Shown here piece by piece: positions 54,081 to 63,156 of a stretch of 64,000 bases of DNA. A program made the position numbers and the translations under genes. The stretch lies in assembly GCF_018860975.1 (NCBI RefSeq), contig NZ_JAHKQI010000005.1, positions 62,001 to 126,000 on the forward strand, given 5' to 3'. The number at the start of each line of letters is the position of its first letter. The stretch's first letter is position 1. Under the pieces are notes generated by a model. That model was not told the origin of the DNA, made no database searches, and saw nothing but the letters and a program-made list of their open reading frames with translations. Source of the stretch: Lentibacter algarum (GTDB taxonomy: Bacteria > Pseudomonadota > Alphaproteobacteria > Rhodobacterales > Rhodobacteraceae).

Positions 54081-55313
54081 TCACGCCAAAGCATTAACCC
54101 ACTCAAGCTGTTTGGGCAGGCATGTGCTGGCGAGGTCGTAGTTTTCGACGATCAGTTTGCGGGCCGCGCGGCCGAGTTCGGCGCGCTCTTCGGGTGCGTC
54201 AAGCAGGCGGCAGGTTTCTTCGACCAGTGCGTCCTTATCAAAGAAATCAACCAGCCGCCCGTTAACGCCATGTTGGATAGCCTCTTCGACCGGCGCTGTT
54301 TTGCTGGCGACGATCGCGCCCTCAACGCTCATGGTTTCAAACAGTGACCAACTCAGCACGAAGGGGTATGTCAGGTAGACATGCACGCGGCTGACTTTGA
54401 GCAGGCTTTGGAACTTGTCATAGGGGATACGGCCGAGGAAATGCACGCGCTGCCAGTCTTTGGTCGGGATACTGCCGCGCACCTCGTCGATGAATATCTG
54501 CTTCCATGTGAGCCCTTTGGCGGGGCGTGCGCCATAGCTGACATCATCACCGCCGACGATCAGCACCTTGGCGTTGGGCCGCTCTTTGAGCAGCCGTGGC
54601 AGGGCGCGCATGAAGATGTGATAGCCGCGGTATGGCTCGAGGTTGCGGTTCACGAAGGTGATCAACTCGTCATCGCGGGTGAGTGTCTCACCGGTTTCCA
54701 GCGTTAGGCTGGCGTTTTCATCGGGTGTCAGCACGTCGGTGTGGATGCCGTCGTGGCAGACAGTTATCTTGTCACGAAACTCGGCCGGGAAGGTGTCGGC
54801 CTGAAAGTGTGTCGGGCTGATACCAGCATCAGCGATGTCAAAATGCTCGTGGTTGTTGAGGTTCTTCATCCGCAGGCGCAGGGCTTCGACGGGTTTGATC
54901 ACTGGCTGGAACTCGGGGTCAAAGCCGGTGTGCGGGTAGTCGGCCTGATGATAGAGCTCACAGTAGAGCCCGAGTTTGGCGTTGGGCCACACGTCTTTCA
55001 AAAACAGCGACTCACCCCAGCCGTGGTGGGCGATGATGATATCAGGGGTAAACCCTGCCTCGCGGAGTTTGACGGCCTCGTGGTAACAGGCTTCGGCGCG
55101 GGTGAGTTTGGTGTCAAAATCTATCAGCCAAGGGTGCACGTTCTGGCCCTGCCGCGCTTTGAGCTTGTAGGGCAGCACCCGAACGCCGTTCCAGTTTGTC
55201 GGTTTGTCCACACGCAGGGTGAGCGCGACGGTCTGGTGCCCGAGCTTGGCCAGCGCAGGCGCCAGGTGTTTGAACTGACCGGGGAAGTTTTGATGGATGA
55301 ATAGGATCTTCAT
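54081..55313 (-). CDS. Glycosyltransferase family 4-like protein (GT-B fold)
   Basis: A 410-residue GT-B glycosyltransferase. The N-terminal domain starts ILFIHQNFPGQFKHLAP; the C-terminal donor-binding domain has FVNRNLEPYRGYHIFMRALP and ends with an E-X7-E-like region around FETMSVEGAIVASKTAPVEEAI. Donor and acceptor are unknown. The gene is alone, convergent with the DUF3576 gene, and lies downstream of the candidate sRNA on the same strand. Confidence 0.85.
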   Translation of the reverse strand: MKILFIHQNFPGQFKHLAPALAKLGHQTVALTLRVDKPTNWNGVRVLPYKLKARQGQNVHPWLIDFDTKLTRAEACYHEAVKLREAGFTPDIIIAHHGWGESLFLKDVWPNAKLGLYCELYHQADYPHTGFDPEFQPVIKPVEALRLRMKNLNNHEHFDIADAGISPTHFQADTFPAEFRDKITVCHDGIHTDVLTPDENASLTLETGETLTRDDELITFVNRNLEPYRGYHIFMRALPRLLKERPNAKVLIVGGDDVSYGARPAKGLTWKQIFIDEVRGSIPTKDWQRVHFLGRIPYDKFQSLLKVSRVHVYLTYPFVLSWSLFETMSVEGAIVASKTAPVEEAIQHGVNGRLVDFFDKDALVEETCRLLDAPEERAELGRAARKLIVENYDLASTCLPKQLEWVNALA

Positions 55314-55445
55314 GTAAGCATGCTCGAGTTGTTTGTGCTCTTTTTACGCAAGACTATGGCACGAGAACGGCGACAACAGGTAAATTTTGTTGCGGGTTTG
55401 CTGTGCGTGTTGTGATCGGATGAAAAGCCGGAGGACATGACAGTT
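55314..55445. other. Gap between the glycosyltransferase start and the candidate sRNA
   Basis: This 132-bp stretch holds no reading frame or hairpin that I can support. Together with the sRNA and the region up to leuS (55576-55822) it makes the only intergenic space above 300 bp in the window. Confidence 0.6.
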
Positions 55446-55575
55446 GTGGCCGGGTTGAGAGCAACCCGGCCACTGTCTGTTGGACTACTTATACCGTGAG
55501 CACTACGGGAGGAGGTGTAGTGCTTTTGGCTTTGTTATCAGGCATTTCCCAAAAGGGAGGAGAAGAGAAATGCCT
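55446..55575 (-). ncRNA. Candidate CcsR/cuckoo-type small RNA with CCUCCUCCC loops
   Basis: On the minus strand three hairpins follow each other. The first (55575-55540) has a 9-bp stem and an 18-base loop containing CUCCUCCC. The second (55524-55499) has an 8-bp stem and the loop ACCUCCUCCC. The third (55473-55446) is a perfect 12-bp GC-rich stem with a 4-base loop. Two anti-Shine-Dalgarno CCUCCUCCC loops before a terminator hairpin is the plan of the CcsR/cuckoo RNAs of Rhodobacter and Rhizobiales. The third hairpin lacks a U run, so the 3' end is uncertain. Alternatively this is the 5' leader of the glycosyltransferase mRNA. Confidence 0.65.
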
Positions 55576-55822
55576 TTATGTGTAATCAATTTGCCGCATT
55601 GCGGCGTGACTTCAAGAAGAAAATGCTGCAAGCGCACAAAATGTTGAGGGGTTTCTTGGAGTTGGTTGAAAATTGATCATCTGCTGTTTTTCTGGGCGGC
55701 AGTGCGGCTGACTTTTGGGCAGCTTTTAGACGTGGTGTTGGCGCCTGCGAGAATTGGCGATTTAACCTGAAGGCAAAACACTTTATTAGCTGCGCCTGAC
55801 ACAAATACACCGAGAGACACGC

Positions 55823-58363
55823 ATGAGCCGATATAGCGCCGCCGAAATTGAAGCCAGATGGCAAGAAGCATGGGACAAAGCAGAGGTCTTTAAGGCCGAG
55901 CGCGACCCGAGCCGCCCTAAGTATTATGTGCTTGAGATGTTTCCCTACCCGTCGGGCAAGCTGCACATGGGCCATGTGCGCAACTACACGATGGGCGATG
56001 TGATTGCGCGATATAAGCTGAGCACGGGGCACAATGTGCTGCACCCTATGGGCTTTGACGCTTTTGGCATGCCAGCCGAGAACGCTGCTATGGCGATTGG
56101 CGGGCACCCGAAGACGTGGACATATGACAACATCGACCAGATGGTTGAGCAGATGAAGCCTTTGGGCCTCTCGCTTGACTGGTCGCGGATGTTTGCCACG
56201 TGTGACCCCGAATATTACGGGCAGCAGCAGTCGCTGTTCCTCGACTTCCTGCAAGAGGGCTTGGTGTACCGCAAGAATGCTGTGGTGAACTGGGATCCGG
56301 TTGACATGACTGTGCTGGCCAACGAGCAGGTTGAAGGCGGGCGCGGCTGGCGCTCGGGTGCGCTTGTGGAGCGTAAAGAGCTGACACAGTGGTTCTTCAA
56401 GATATCAGACATGGCAGATGAACTGCTTGAGGCGCTTGACGGGCTTGATAACTGGCCTGCCAAAGTGAAGCTGATGCAGGCGAACTGGATCGGCAAGAGC
56501 CGCGGTTTGCAGTTTGCTTTTGAGCGGGTTGATGGCGGTGAGGCGATTTCGGTTTACACCACGCGGCCCGACACTCTCAATGGCGCTTCGTTTGTCGGCA
56601 TTTCGCCCGATCACCCTATTGCGAAGGCGATGGAGGGCGATGCGGCGGTTGATGCTTTCTTGGCCGAGGCCCGCGCAGGCGGCACCACAGAAGAGGCGAT
56701 TGAAACCGCTGAGAAGCTTGGCTTTGACACAGGCATAAAAGTGAAGCACCCGCTGACGGGCGAAGAGCTGCCTGTCTGGATCGCCAACTTTATCTTGATG
56801 GATTACGGCACGGGCGCGATTTTTGCTTGCCCGGCGCACGACCAACGCGACCTTGATTTTTGCCGCAAGTATGACTTGCCGGTGATCGACACGTTCTTTG
56901 CTTTGGACAATGACACGCCGGTTTCCAAGGAAGCCTTCGTGCCCGCCAAGACAGAGAAGGTGCGCTGGGTTGATCACTTTGCGGGGCTTGATGTTGCGAC
57001 GGGCGAAGAGGCTATCAACATCACGATTGATAAGGCCGAGGCCGAGGGCTGGGGCGAGGGTGTGACCAAGTTCCGCCTGCGCGACTGGGGGCTCTCTAGG
57101 CAACGTTACTGGGGCTGCCCTATTCCTGTGGTGCATTGTGACGCTTGCGGTGTGGTGCCCGAGAAGAAAGAAAACCTGCCTGTTGAGCTGCCCGATGATG
57201 TGAGCTTTGATCAGCCCGGCAACCCGCTTGACCGGCACCCGACGTGGCGTGACTGTGCTTGCCCTGCTTGCGGCAAACCTGCCAAGCGCGAGACAGACAC
57301 GATGGACACGTTCGTTGACAGCTCGTGGTATTTTGCCCGCTTCACTGCGCCGCGTGCCAAGACGCCGACAGAGGCGGCTGATGCTGAATACTGGATGAAT
57401 GTTGACCAGTATATCGGCGGTGTTGAGCACGCGATTTTGCACCTGCTTTACGCGCGCTTCTTTGCACGGGCGATGAACATTTGCGGGCACCTGCCGGAAA
57501 GCGCCAAAGAGCCGTTTGATGCGCTGTTCACGCAAGGCATGGTGACACATGCGATCTTTAAGACCGAGGGCGCTGACGGGCGGCCTGTCTATCACTACCC
57601 TGAGGAAGTTGAGCTGAAGGGTGACAAGGCTGTGCTGAGCGACGGGCGCGAGGTTGAGGTTATCCCCTCTGCCAAGATGTCAAAGTCAAAGAACAACGTG
57701 GTCAACCCGCTGCACATTATTGAGGCGTTTGGCGCTGACACGGCGCGTTGGTTTGTGCTGTCTGACAGCCCGCCCGAGCGTGATGTCGAGTGGACAGCGG
57801 CGGGGGCGGAAGCCTCGCACAAGCACCTGAGCCGTGTTTACCGGATTGCGAGCGAGCTTGACGCAGATGCCAAAGGCTCGCCCGAGGCAGACGAGCAACT
57901 GCTGCGTGAAACGCATAAGGCTGTGCATGATGTGACCATGGGTGTTGAGAGCTTTGGCTTCAACGCCGCGATTGCGAAACTGTATGGCTTCACCAACACT
58001 GTCGCGAAGTCAAAAGCCAGCGGCGCGGCCAAGCGCGAGGCGGCGAAAACCTTGGCGCAGCTTATGAGCCCGATGACACCGCACCTCGCAGAGGCTGTCT
58101 GGGAGATGCTCGGCGGTGAAGGGCTTTGCACGCTTGCGCCTTGGCCTGTCGCTGACGCGGCGATGTTGGTTGAAGACAACGTCACGCTGCCTGTGCAAGT
58201 CAACGGCAAGCGGCGCGGTGAGATCACTGTTCCGAAGGATATGGACAAGGCCGAGGTTGAAAAACTCGCACTTGCCGAAGAGGGCGTGATGCGCGCGCTT
58301 GACGGCAATGCACCTAAGAAGGTTATTGTCGTGCCGGGGCGGATTGTGAATGTCGTTGCTTAA
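55823..58363 (+). CDS. leuS: Leucyl-tRNA synthetase
   Basis: An 846-residue class I synthetase. HIGH-type motif in [15 protein letters not shown] (near residues 40-54), an editing domain in the middle (with [12 protein letters not shown] near 250), zinc-like cysteines near 445-495, and KMSKS in AKMSKSKNN (near 616). First gene of leuS-lptE-holA, a common alphaproteobacterial order. Confidence 0.98.
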   Translation: MSRYSAAEIEARWQEAWDKAEVFKAERDPSRPKYYVLEMFPYPSGKLHMGHVRNYTMGDVIARYKLSTGHNVLHPMGFDAFGMPAENAAMAIGGHPKTWTYDNIDQMVEQMKPLGLSLDWSRMFATCDPEYYGQQQSLFLDFLQEGLVYRKNAVVNWDPVDMTVLANEQVEGGRGWRSGALVERKELTQWFFKISDMADELLEALDGLDNWPAKVKLMQANWIGKSRGLQFAFERVDGGEAISVYTTRPDTLNGASFVGISPDHPIAKAMEGDAAVDAFLAEARAGGTTEEAIETAEKLGFDTGIKVKHPLTGEELPVWIANFILMDYGTGAIFACPAHDQRDLDFCRKYDLPVIDTFFALDNDTPVSKEAFVPAKTEKVRWVDHFAGLDVATGEEAINITIDKAEAEGWGEGVTKFRLRDWGLSRQRYWGCPIPVVHCDACGVVPEKKENLPVELPDDVSFDQPGNPLDRHPTWRDCACPACGKPAKRETDTMDTFVDSSWYFARFTAPRAKTPTEAADAEYWMNVDQYIGGVEHAILHLLYARFFARAMNICGHLPESAKEPFDALFTQGMVTHAIFKTEGADGRPVYHYPEEVELKGDKAVLSDGREVEVIPSAKMSKSKNNVVNPLHIIEAFGADTARWFVLSDSPPERDVEWTAAGAEASHKHLSRVYRIASELDADAKGSPEADEQLLRETHKAVHDVTMGVESFGFNAAIAKLYGFTNTVAKSKASGAAKREAAKTLAQLMSPMTPHLAEAVWEMLGGEGLCTLAPWPVADAAMLVEDNVTLPVQVNGKRRGEITVPKDMDKAEVEKLALAEEGVMRALDGNAPKKVIVVPGRIVNVVA

Positions 58364-58364
58364 A

Positions 58365-58406
58365 GCGTTTCGCGAAAACACTAACACAGTATGCTTCGCG
58401 AAACGC
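58365..58406. repeat. 12-bp perfect inverted repeat between leuS and lptE
   Basis: GCGTTTCGCGAA (58365-58376) and TTCGCGAAACGC (58395-58406), with an 18-base spacer, starting one base after the leuS stop. Each arm also contains a TTCGCGAA palindrome. There is no T run, so it is not a standard terminator; mRNA processing or a two-site operator is possible. Confidence 0.6.
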
Positions 58407-58466
58407 AGCGAAACAGATAGGCGTTGTACGCGCATCGAATTCGTTTTCTGCCGAGGAGATAATTAG

Positions 58467-58961
58467 ATGCGCTTGAATAGAAGAACGTTTGTGCTTGGCG
58501 CTGTGGCGCTTGCTGGCTTGTCGGCTTGCGGGTTTACGCCTGTCTACGGCCCGCAAGGCGAGGCGCGCGCACTGCTCAACGCGGTTGAGGTTGACGCCCC
58601 CCGTGACCGCGAGGGCTACTTGTTGGTGCGGCATCTTGAAGAGCGCCTTGGTCAACCTACGGGGCCGCGTTTTGGGTTGTCTATCGCTATTCAGCTTAAC
58701 GAGGAGCGCATGGCGATCACCGCCGAGAACGTTGCAACACGGTTTAACCTGCTGGGCAAAGCAACCTATGCGCTGCGCGATTTGGCAAGCGGTGAAGTGG
58801 TGACAACCGGAACTGTCGAGAGCTTCACCGGCTACTCAACCACAGGCACGACAGCCGCGACACAAGCTGCGAGCCGTGATGCGAACGAGCGGCTGATGGT
58901 GATCTTGGGTGACAAGATCATCACACGATTGACGCTCGCTGATTTGAGCGCCGCGACATGA
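58467..58961 (+). CDS. lptE: LPS-assembly lipoprotein LptE
   Basis: A 164-residue lipoprotein with the lipobox LSAC (Cys21) and the LptE start CGFTPVYGP. It plugs and supports LptD in the outer membrane. Preceded by GAGGAG at good spacing. Its last 4 bases overlap holA. Confidence 0.9.
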   Translation: MRLNRRTFVLGAVALAGLSACGFTPVYGPQGEARALLNAVEVDAPRDREGYLLVRHLEERLGQPTGPRFGLSIAIQLNEERMAITAENVATRFNLLGKATYALRDLASGEVVTTGTVESFTGYSTTGTTAATQAASRDANERLMVILGDKIITRLTLADLSAAT

Positions 58962-59983
58962 AGCTGAGTGCGCGCGAGGCGAACGGCTATTTTAAAAAGC
59001 CAGACGCGGCGCGCACTGGTTTGCTGATTTATGGTGCTGACGGGATGCGCGTTGCGCTCAAGCGGCAGGAAGTCATTAAGGCACTGATCGGCCCAAAGGG
59101 CGACGAGGAAATGCGCCTTTCGCGGATGCCAGCGGGTGAGTTGCGCAAAGACCCGGCCAAGCTTTTGGACGCAGTGAAGGCGGTTAGCTTCTTTCCCGGC
59201 CCGCGGGTTGCTTTTGTTGAAGATGCAAATGACAATTCCGCGCCTGCCATTCTTGCTGCTCTGGAAGACTGGGCCGAGGGCGATGCGCAGATTATTGTCA
59301 CTGCTGGGCAACTCAAGGCAACATCCAAAATTCGCAAGGCCTTTGAGGGGCATCGCAATGCTTATGCTGTCGGTCTCTATGATGACCCACCGAGCCGCGA
59401 CGAGATCGAAGGCATGTTGCGGGAAGGTGGACTTGGCAGTTTCTCCAACGATGCGATGACCGATTTGGTGGCTTTGAGCCGCGAGCTGGGGCCGGGCGAT
59501 TTGCGCCAGACGGTAGAGAAGCTCTCGCTCTATAAGCTGGGCGATGGTTCCGAGGTGAGCAGTGCCGACATTGAAGCCTGTGCTCCGGCCAGCACCGAGG
59601 CCGCGTTGGACGACGTGCTGAACGTGGTTGCCGAGGCGAAGATGGGCGAGATCGGCCCGTTGTTAACGAAGCTCAAGGCGCAGGGCGTGCAGCCTGTTGG
59701 CCTGTGCATCGGCGCAACGCGTCACTTCAAGGCGCTGTTTGCAGCCAAGAGCGATGCAGGTGGTGCGGCTCAGGGGATATCACGCCTGCGCCCTCCGGTG
59801 TTCGGCCCGCGCCGTGACAGGATGCTAAAGCAAGCTCAGGCGTGGGACATGCGCCGTCTGGAAGACGCGCTTGCTGTGCTTGTCGACACCGACTTACAAC
59901 TGCGCAGCGCTGGGCAGACCGCACCGCAAATGGCACTGGTTGAGCGCGCGCTGATCAGGCTCGCAGCCCTAGGGCGGCGGTAG
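58958..59983 (+). CDS. holA: DNA polymerase III delta subunit
   Basis: A 341-residue clamp-loader subunit that opens the sliding clamp. It has the divergent AAA+ fold: LIYGADGMRVALKRQE in place of Walker A (not expected to bind ATP), RVAFVEDAND and a three-helix C-terminal part. Translationally coupled to lptE by ATGA. Confidence 0.92.
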   Translation: MKLSAREANGYFKKPDAARTGLLIYGADGMRVALKRQEVIKALIGPKGDEEMRLSRMPAGELRKDPAKLLDAVKAVSFFPGPRVAFVEDANDNSAPAILAALEDWAEGDAQIIVTAGQLKATSKIRKAFEGHRNAYAVGLYDDPPSRDEIEGMLREGGLGSFSNDAMTDLVALSRELGPGDLRQTVEKLSLYKLGDGSEVSSADIEACAPASTEAALDDVLNVVAEAKMGEIGPLLTKLKAQGVQPVGLCIGATRHFKALFAAKSDAGGAAQGISRLRPPVFGPRRDRMLKQAQAWDMRRLEDALAVLVDTDLQLRSAGQTAPQMALVERALIRLAALGRR

Positions 59984-60073
59984 GCGTTGGCTTGAAAGCC
60001 GTTTCTGGAGTGAGCAAGTCTGCTATGCGGGACAAAGCCGCCTTGTGCTGGCGCGGCTATAGCTGAGGTAAAA

Positions 60074-60973
60074 ATGATTAAAAGCCAAATCACCCTTAAG
60101 CAGCTTGAAGCCTTCGCCTTCGTGGTTGATAGCGGAACATTTCGCGCAGCGGCCTCGGCCCTCGGGACAACGCAACCCAATATCTCGGCACGGATCACGG
60201 CGCTTGAGGCTGCGCTAAATGTCACCTTGTTGATACGGGATGCAGGATCGGTTCGTTTGACCGCCGATGGTGAAAAGCTGCTCCAGAAAGCGCGCGAGGT
60301 TCTTTGGGCCGGAGAAGCGCTTATTGAAGAAGCAGGCAGGCAGGAATTGATCGAGGAGACCCTAAGGCTAGGCGTCACAGAGCTTGTGGCCTGCACGTGG
60401 CTCCAGTCCTTCTTGCGCTTGATGAAAGACGCCTATCCCAAACTACGCATACAGTTGGAGGTCGATCTGTCGACGGCGATTGACGCCCGATTGATGGAGG
60501 GGCAGCTTGATCTTGCACTGCAAACAGGGCCGTTCAAATCGAAGGCTTTTGCGAGCGAGCCTTTGGGACAAGAACCTTATTGCTGGGTTGGACATCCACA
60601 CATTGTTCACGAAATCAGCGCCAAGCCGTCCTTATCGGAGTTGTTTGATCTTACCGTGTTGACGCACGCCAAGCATACTCAGGCTTGCGCAGCACTTCAT
60701 GAGATAGCGACGGTGCAGGGTTTGCGCCGCGAGCGGATTGTGCATTGCAGCGCTTTGTCTGCTTGCGTTCCCATGGTGCTTGAAAGTCTTGGGGTGGCAC
60801 TTTTGCCAGAACGGCTGGTCCAAGGCGAAATTCTAGCGGGTGAGCTGCATAAAATTGACGCCGATTGGCTCCCTGATCCTTTGTCGTTCTTTGCGCGCTA
60901 CGCCCCGGCGCGGTCTGCTCTTTATGTTGAAAAGGCCTCGCGAATAGCAAAGACAGCGATGCACCTCCCGTAG
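60074..60973 (+). CDS. LysR-family transcriptional regulator
   Basis: A 299-residue LysR regulator: winged helix at about residues 5-64 (QLEAFAFVVDSGTFRAAASALGTTQPNISARI, in parts) and an effector domain from about 90. It lies directly upstream of hyuA on the same strand, with 95 bp between, so it probably controls the hyu genes. The effector is unknown. Confidence 0.92.
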   Translation: MIKSQITLKQLEAFAFVVDSGTFRAAASALGTTQPNISARITALEAALNVTLLIRDAGSVRLTADGEKLLQKAREVLWAGEALIEEAGRQELIEETLRLGVTELVACTWLQSFLRLMKDAYPKLRIQLEVDLSTAIDARLMEGQLDLALQTGPFKSKAFASEPLGQEPYCWVGHPHIVHEISAKPSLSELFDLTVLTHAKHTQACAALHEIATVQGLRRERIVHCSALSACVPMVLESLGVALLPERLVQGEILAGELHKIDADWLPDPLSFFARYAPARSALYVEKASRIAKTAMHLP

Positions 60974-61002
60974 ATTACAAAAAGTGATCAGGGTGATTAA
61001 AT

Positions 61003-61017
61003 TAATCAATTTGATTA
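61003..61017. promoter_or_regulatory. Candidate LysR-type binding site upstream of hyuA
   Basis: TAATCAATTTGATTA is a perfect 15-bp palindrome 52 bp upstream of the hyuA start, in an AT-rich stretch. The T and A ends suit a LysR box, although the spacing is T-N13-A rather than T-N11-A. Confidence 0.45.
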
Positions 61018-61068
61018 TTCGAAGTGTTTCAGGTCACCTGCATGTGTAACAACTAGCAGGAGCCCAAG

Positions 61069-63156
61069 ATGGCAACGACATCCAACCGCCTCGGCGTCGA
61101 TATCGGCGGTACCTTCACGGACGTTGTACTGGAAAGTGATGGGCAATCATTTTCAACCAAGGTTCTGACAACCTACGCAGCCCCCGAGAACGCAATCATC
61201 GATGGTATGCATCAGGTTTGTGCCAAGGCGGGCATTGACCCAAGCCAGATTGACCAGATCATTCATGGAACCACGCTGGCCACCAACGCGCTCATTGAGC
61301 GGCGCGGTGCCAAAACCGCGTTGATCACGACAGAAGGGTTTCGCGATGTCATTGAGATGCGCACAGAGTCGCGGTTTGAGCAATATGATCTGAACCTAAA
61401 CCTGCCTGATCCGCTGCTGCCGCGTCAGATGCGGTTTACGGTTGGTGGCCGCGTTGATGCCAATGGCGCGGTATTGATCGATATCGACCGTGCCGAGGTC
61501 GAGGCCGTCGTTGACCAAATCGCCAAAGGCGGGTTCGAGAGTGTCGCCGTGGGCTTGATCCACTCCTACCTCAACCCCGCCCACGAAGAATTGGTGCGCG
61601 AGGTTCTGACCGAAAAGCTGCCTGATGTGGCTGTGTCGATCTCGTCTGAGGTGAGCCCGCAGATGCGCGAATATGAACGGTTCAACACCGTCGTCGCCAA
61701 CGCCTATATCAAGCCGCTGATGGCGTCATACCTGGGCCGCCTTGAGGACCGCCTTAAGGCTGAAGGCGTGGCGTGCCGTATCTTCCTGATGCACTCTGGC
61801 GGCGGGATTATTTCTATCCAGAACGCTGCTGATTTCCCTGTGCGCTTGGTTGAGTCCGGCCCTGCTGGTGGTGCTGTGTTCGCAGCCCATATCGCCGCGC
61901 GTTATGGGTTGGACAAAGTGCTCTCTTTTGACATGGGCGGCACCACTGCAAAAATTTGCTTGATCAAGAACCAAACCCCCAAGACGAGCCGTGTGTTTGA
62001 AGTTGCCCGCACCTACCGTTTCAAAAAAGGCTCGGGCATGCCGATATCGATCCCGGTGATTGACATGGTTGAGATTGGCGCTGGTGGCGGGTCGCTTGCA
62101 CATGTGGATGCGATGCGTCAGATCCGCGTCGGGCCGGAAAGCGCAGGCTCTGAACCCGGCCCTGCCTGTTATGGGCGGGATGGGACGCGCCCCGCGGTTA
62201 CGGATGCAGACCTTGTGCTCGGCAAGCTCGACCCGGAAAATTTCGCAGGTGGGTCAATAAAACTGCACCCTGAAGCGTCGAAATCGGCGTTGTCCAACCA
62301 TGTTGGCAACACACTTGATATGGACGCCGTTGAAGCCGCCTTTGGCCTGGCCGAAGTGGTTGACGAAAACATGGCCAATGCAGCTCGTGTTCATGCAGTC
62401 GAAAACGGTGAAGACCTGTCGGACTACACCATGATCGCCTTCGGCGGGGCGGCCCCTTTGCATGCTGGCCGTCTGTGTGAAAAGCTGGGTGTCGAGCGTT
62501 TGCTGGTGCCGGAGGGTGCGGGCGTTGGCTCGGCCATCGGCTTCCTACGCGCACCGTTTAGCTTTGAGGCGAACCGCTCGGTTTACATGAAGCTCAGTGA
62601 TTTTGACGGCGATCGTATCAAATCACTGCTCACCGATCTGAAAGCCGAGGCCACCGGATTTGTCCGCACCTGTGATGAGGTCAGCCCGATCCTGTCGGAA
62701 TTCAAAGTCTACATGCGGTATTCGGGCCAAGGTTGGGAAATCCCCATCGAGCTGACCGAAGAGCAGGCGATGAACCCTGATGTTGCGACATTTGAAGCGC
62801 GCTTTATCGAGGACTATTCCAAGCTGTTTGGCCGTCCGGTTGAGGGCATGGATATCGAGATCACGGTTTGGTCCGTGAACGCGACCACGCCCCCTGAAAA
62901 GGTTGCGCGAATGGACGAAACAGACGGGGCGAGGGCGGCAGTTGCCATAGGCGCACGTCAGCTTTTCGATGCCGCCTCAGGACAGTTTTTACAGTCGAAT
63001 ATCGTAAACAGGTTTGACATGATCGAAGGCCAACGCGCCGCAGGCCCTGCAGCCGTGGTCGAGGATGAAACCACAATTATCGTCCCCGCCAGTCGGGATG
63101 CGATCCGCCAGCCTGATGGTTGTATCGACATCGTATTGAAAGGATCAGCGCAATGA
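61069..63156 (+). CDS. Hydantoinase/oxoprolinase subunit A (HyuA)
   Basis: A 695-residue protein with the acetate/sugar-kinase-like fold of ATP-dependent hydantoinases: VDIGGTFTDVVL (residues 9-20), GTTLATNALIERRGAKTALI, and the central SFDMGGTTAK with LVESGPAGG. Together with subunit B it opens a cyclic amide using ATP: N-methylhydantoin, 5-oxoproline or a similar compound; acetone carboxylases are relatives. ATGA overlap with hyuB. Codons end in C more often than in the rest of the window. Confidence 0.9.
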   Translation: MATTSNRLGVDIGGTFTDVVLESDGQSFSTKVLTTYAAPENAIIDGMHQVCAKAGIDPSQIDQIIHGTTLATNALIERRGAKTALITTEGFRDVIEMRTESRFEQYDLNLNLPDPLLPRQMRFTVGGRVDANGAVLIDIDRAEVEAVVDQIAKGGFESVAVGLIHSYLNPAHEELVREVLTEKLPDVAVSISSEVSPQMREYERFNTVVANAYIKPLMASYLGRLEDRLKAEGVACRIFLMHSGGGIISIQNAADFPVRLVESGPAGGAVFAAHIAARYGLDKVLSFDMGGTTAKICLIKNQTPKTSRVFEVARTYRFKKGSGMPISIPVIDMVEIGAGGGSLAHVDAMRQIRVGPESAGSEPGPACYGRDGTRPAVTDADLVLGKLDPENFAGGSIKLHPEASKSALSNHVGNTLDMDAVEAAFGLAEVVDENMANAARVHAVENGEDLSDYTMIAFGGAAPLHAGRLCEKLGVERLLVPEGAGVGSAIGFLRAPFSFEANRSVYMKLSDFDGDRIKSLLTDLKAEATGFVRTCDEVSPILSEFKVYMRYSGQGWEIPIELTEEQAMNPDVATFEARFIEDYSKLFGRPVEGMDIEITVWSVNATTPPEKVARMDETDGARAAVAIGARQLFDAASGQFLQSNIVNRFDMIEGQRAAGPAAVVEDETTIIVPASRDAIRQPDGCIDIVLKGSAQ

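Noticed and set aside
55499-55530. Plus-strand terminator (8-bp hairpin followed by TTTTGG)
   Set aside because: No plus-strand gene ends here; the hairpin is better explained as part of the minus-strand RNA with CCUCCUCCC loops.
55586-55822. DUF1127 gene upstream of the candidate sRNA
   Set aside because: The minus-strand frames here lack the DUF1127 pattern (an arginine-rich helix with LSDREL-like segment); only an extension of a frame antisense to leuS is open.
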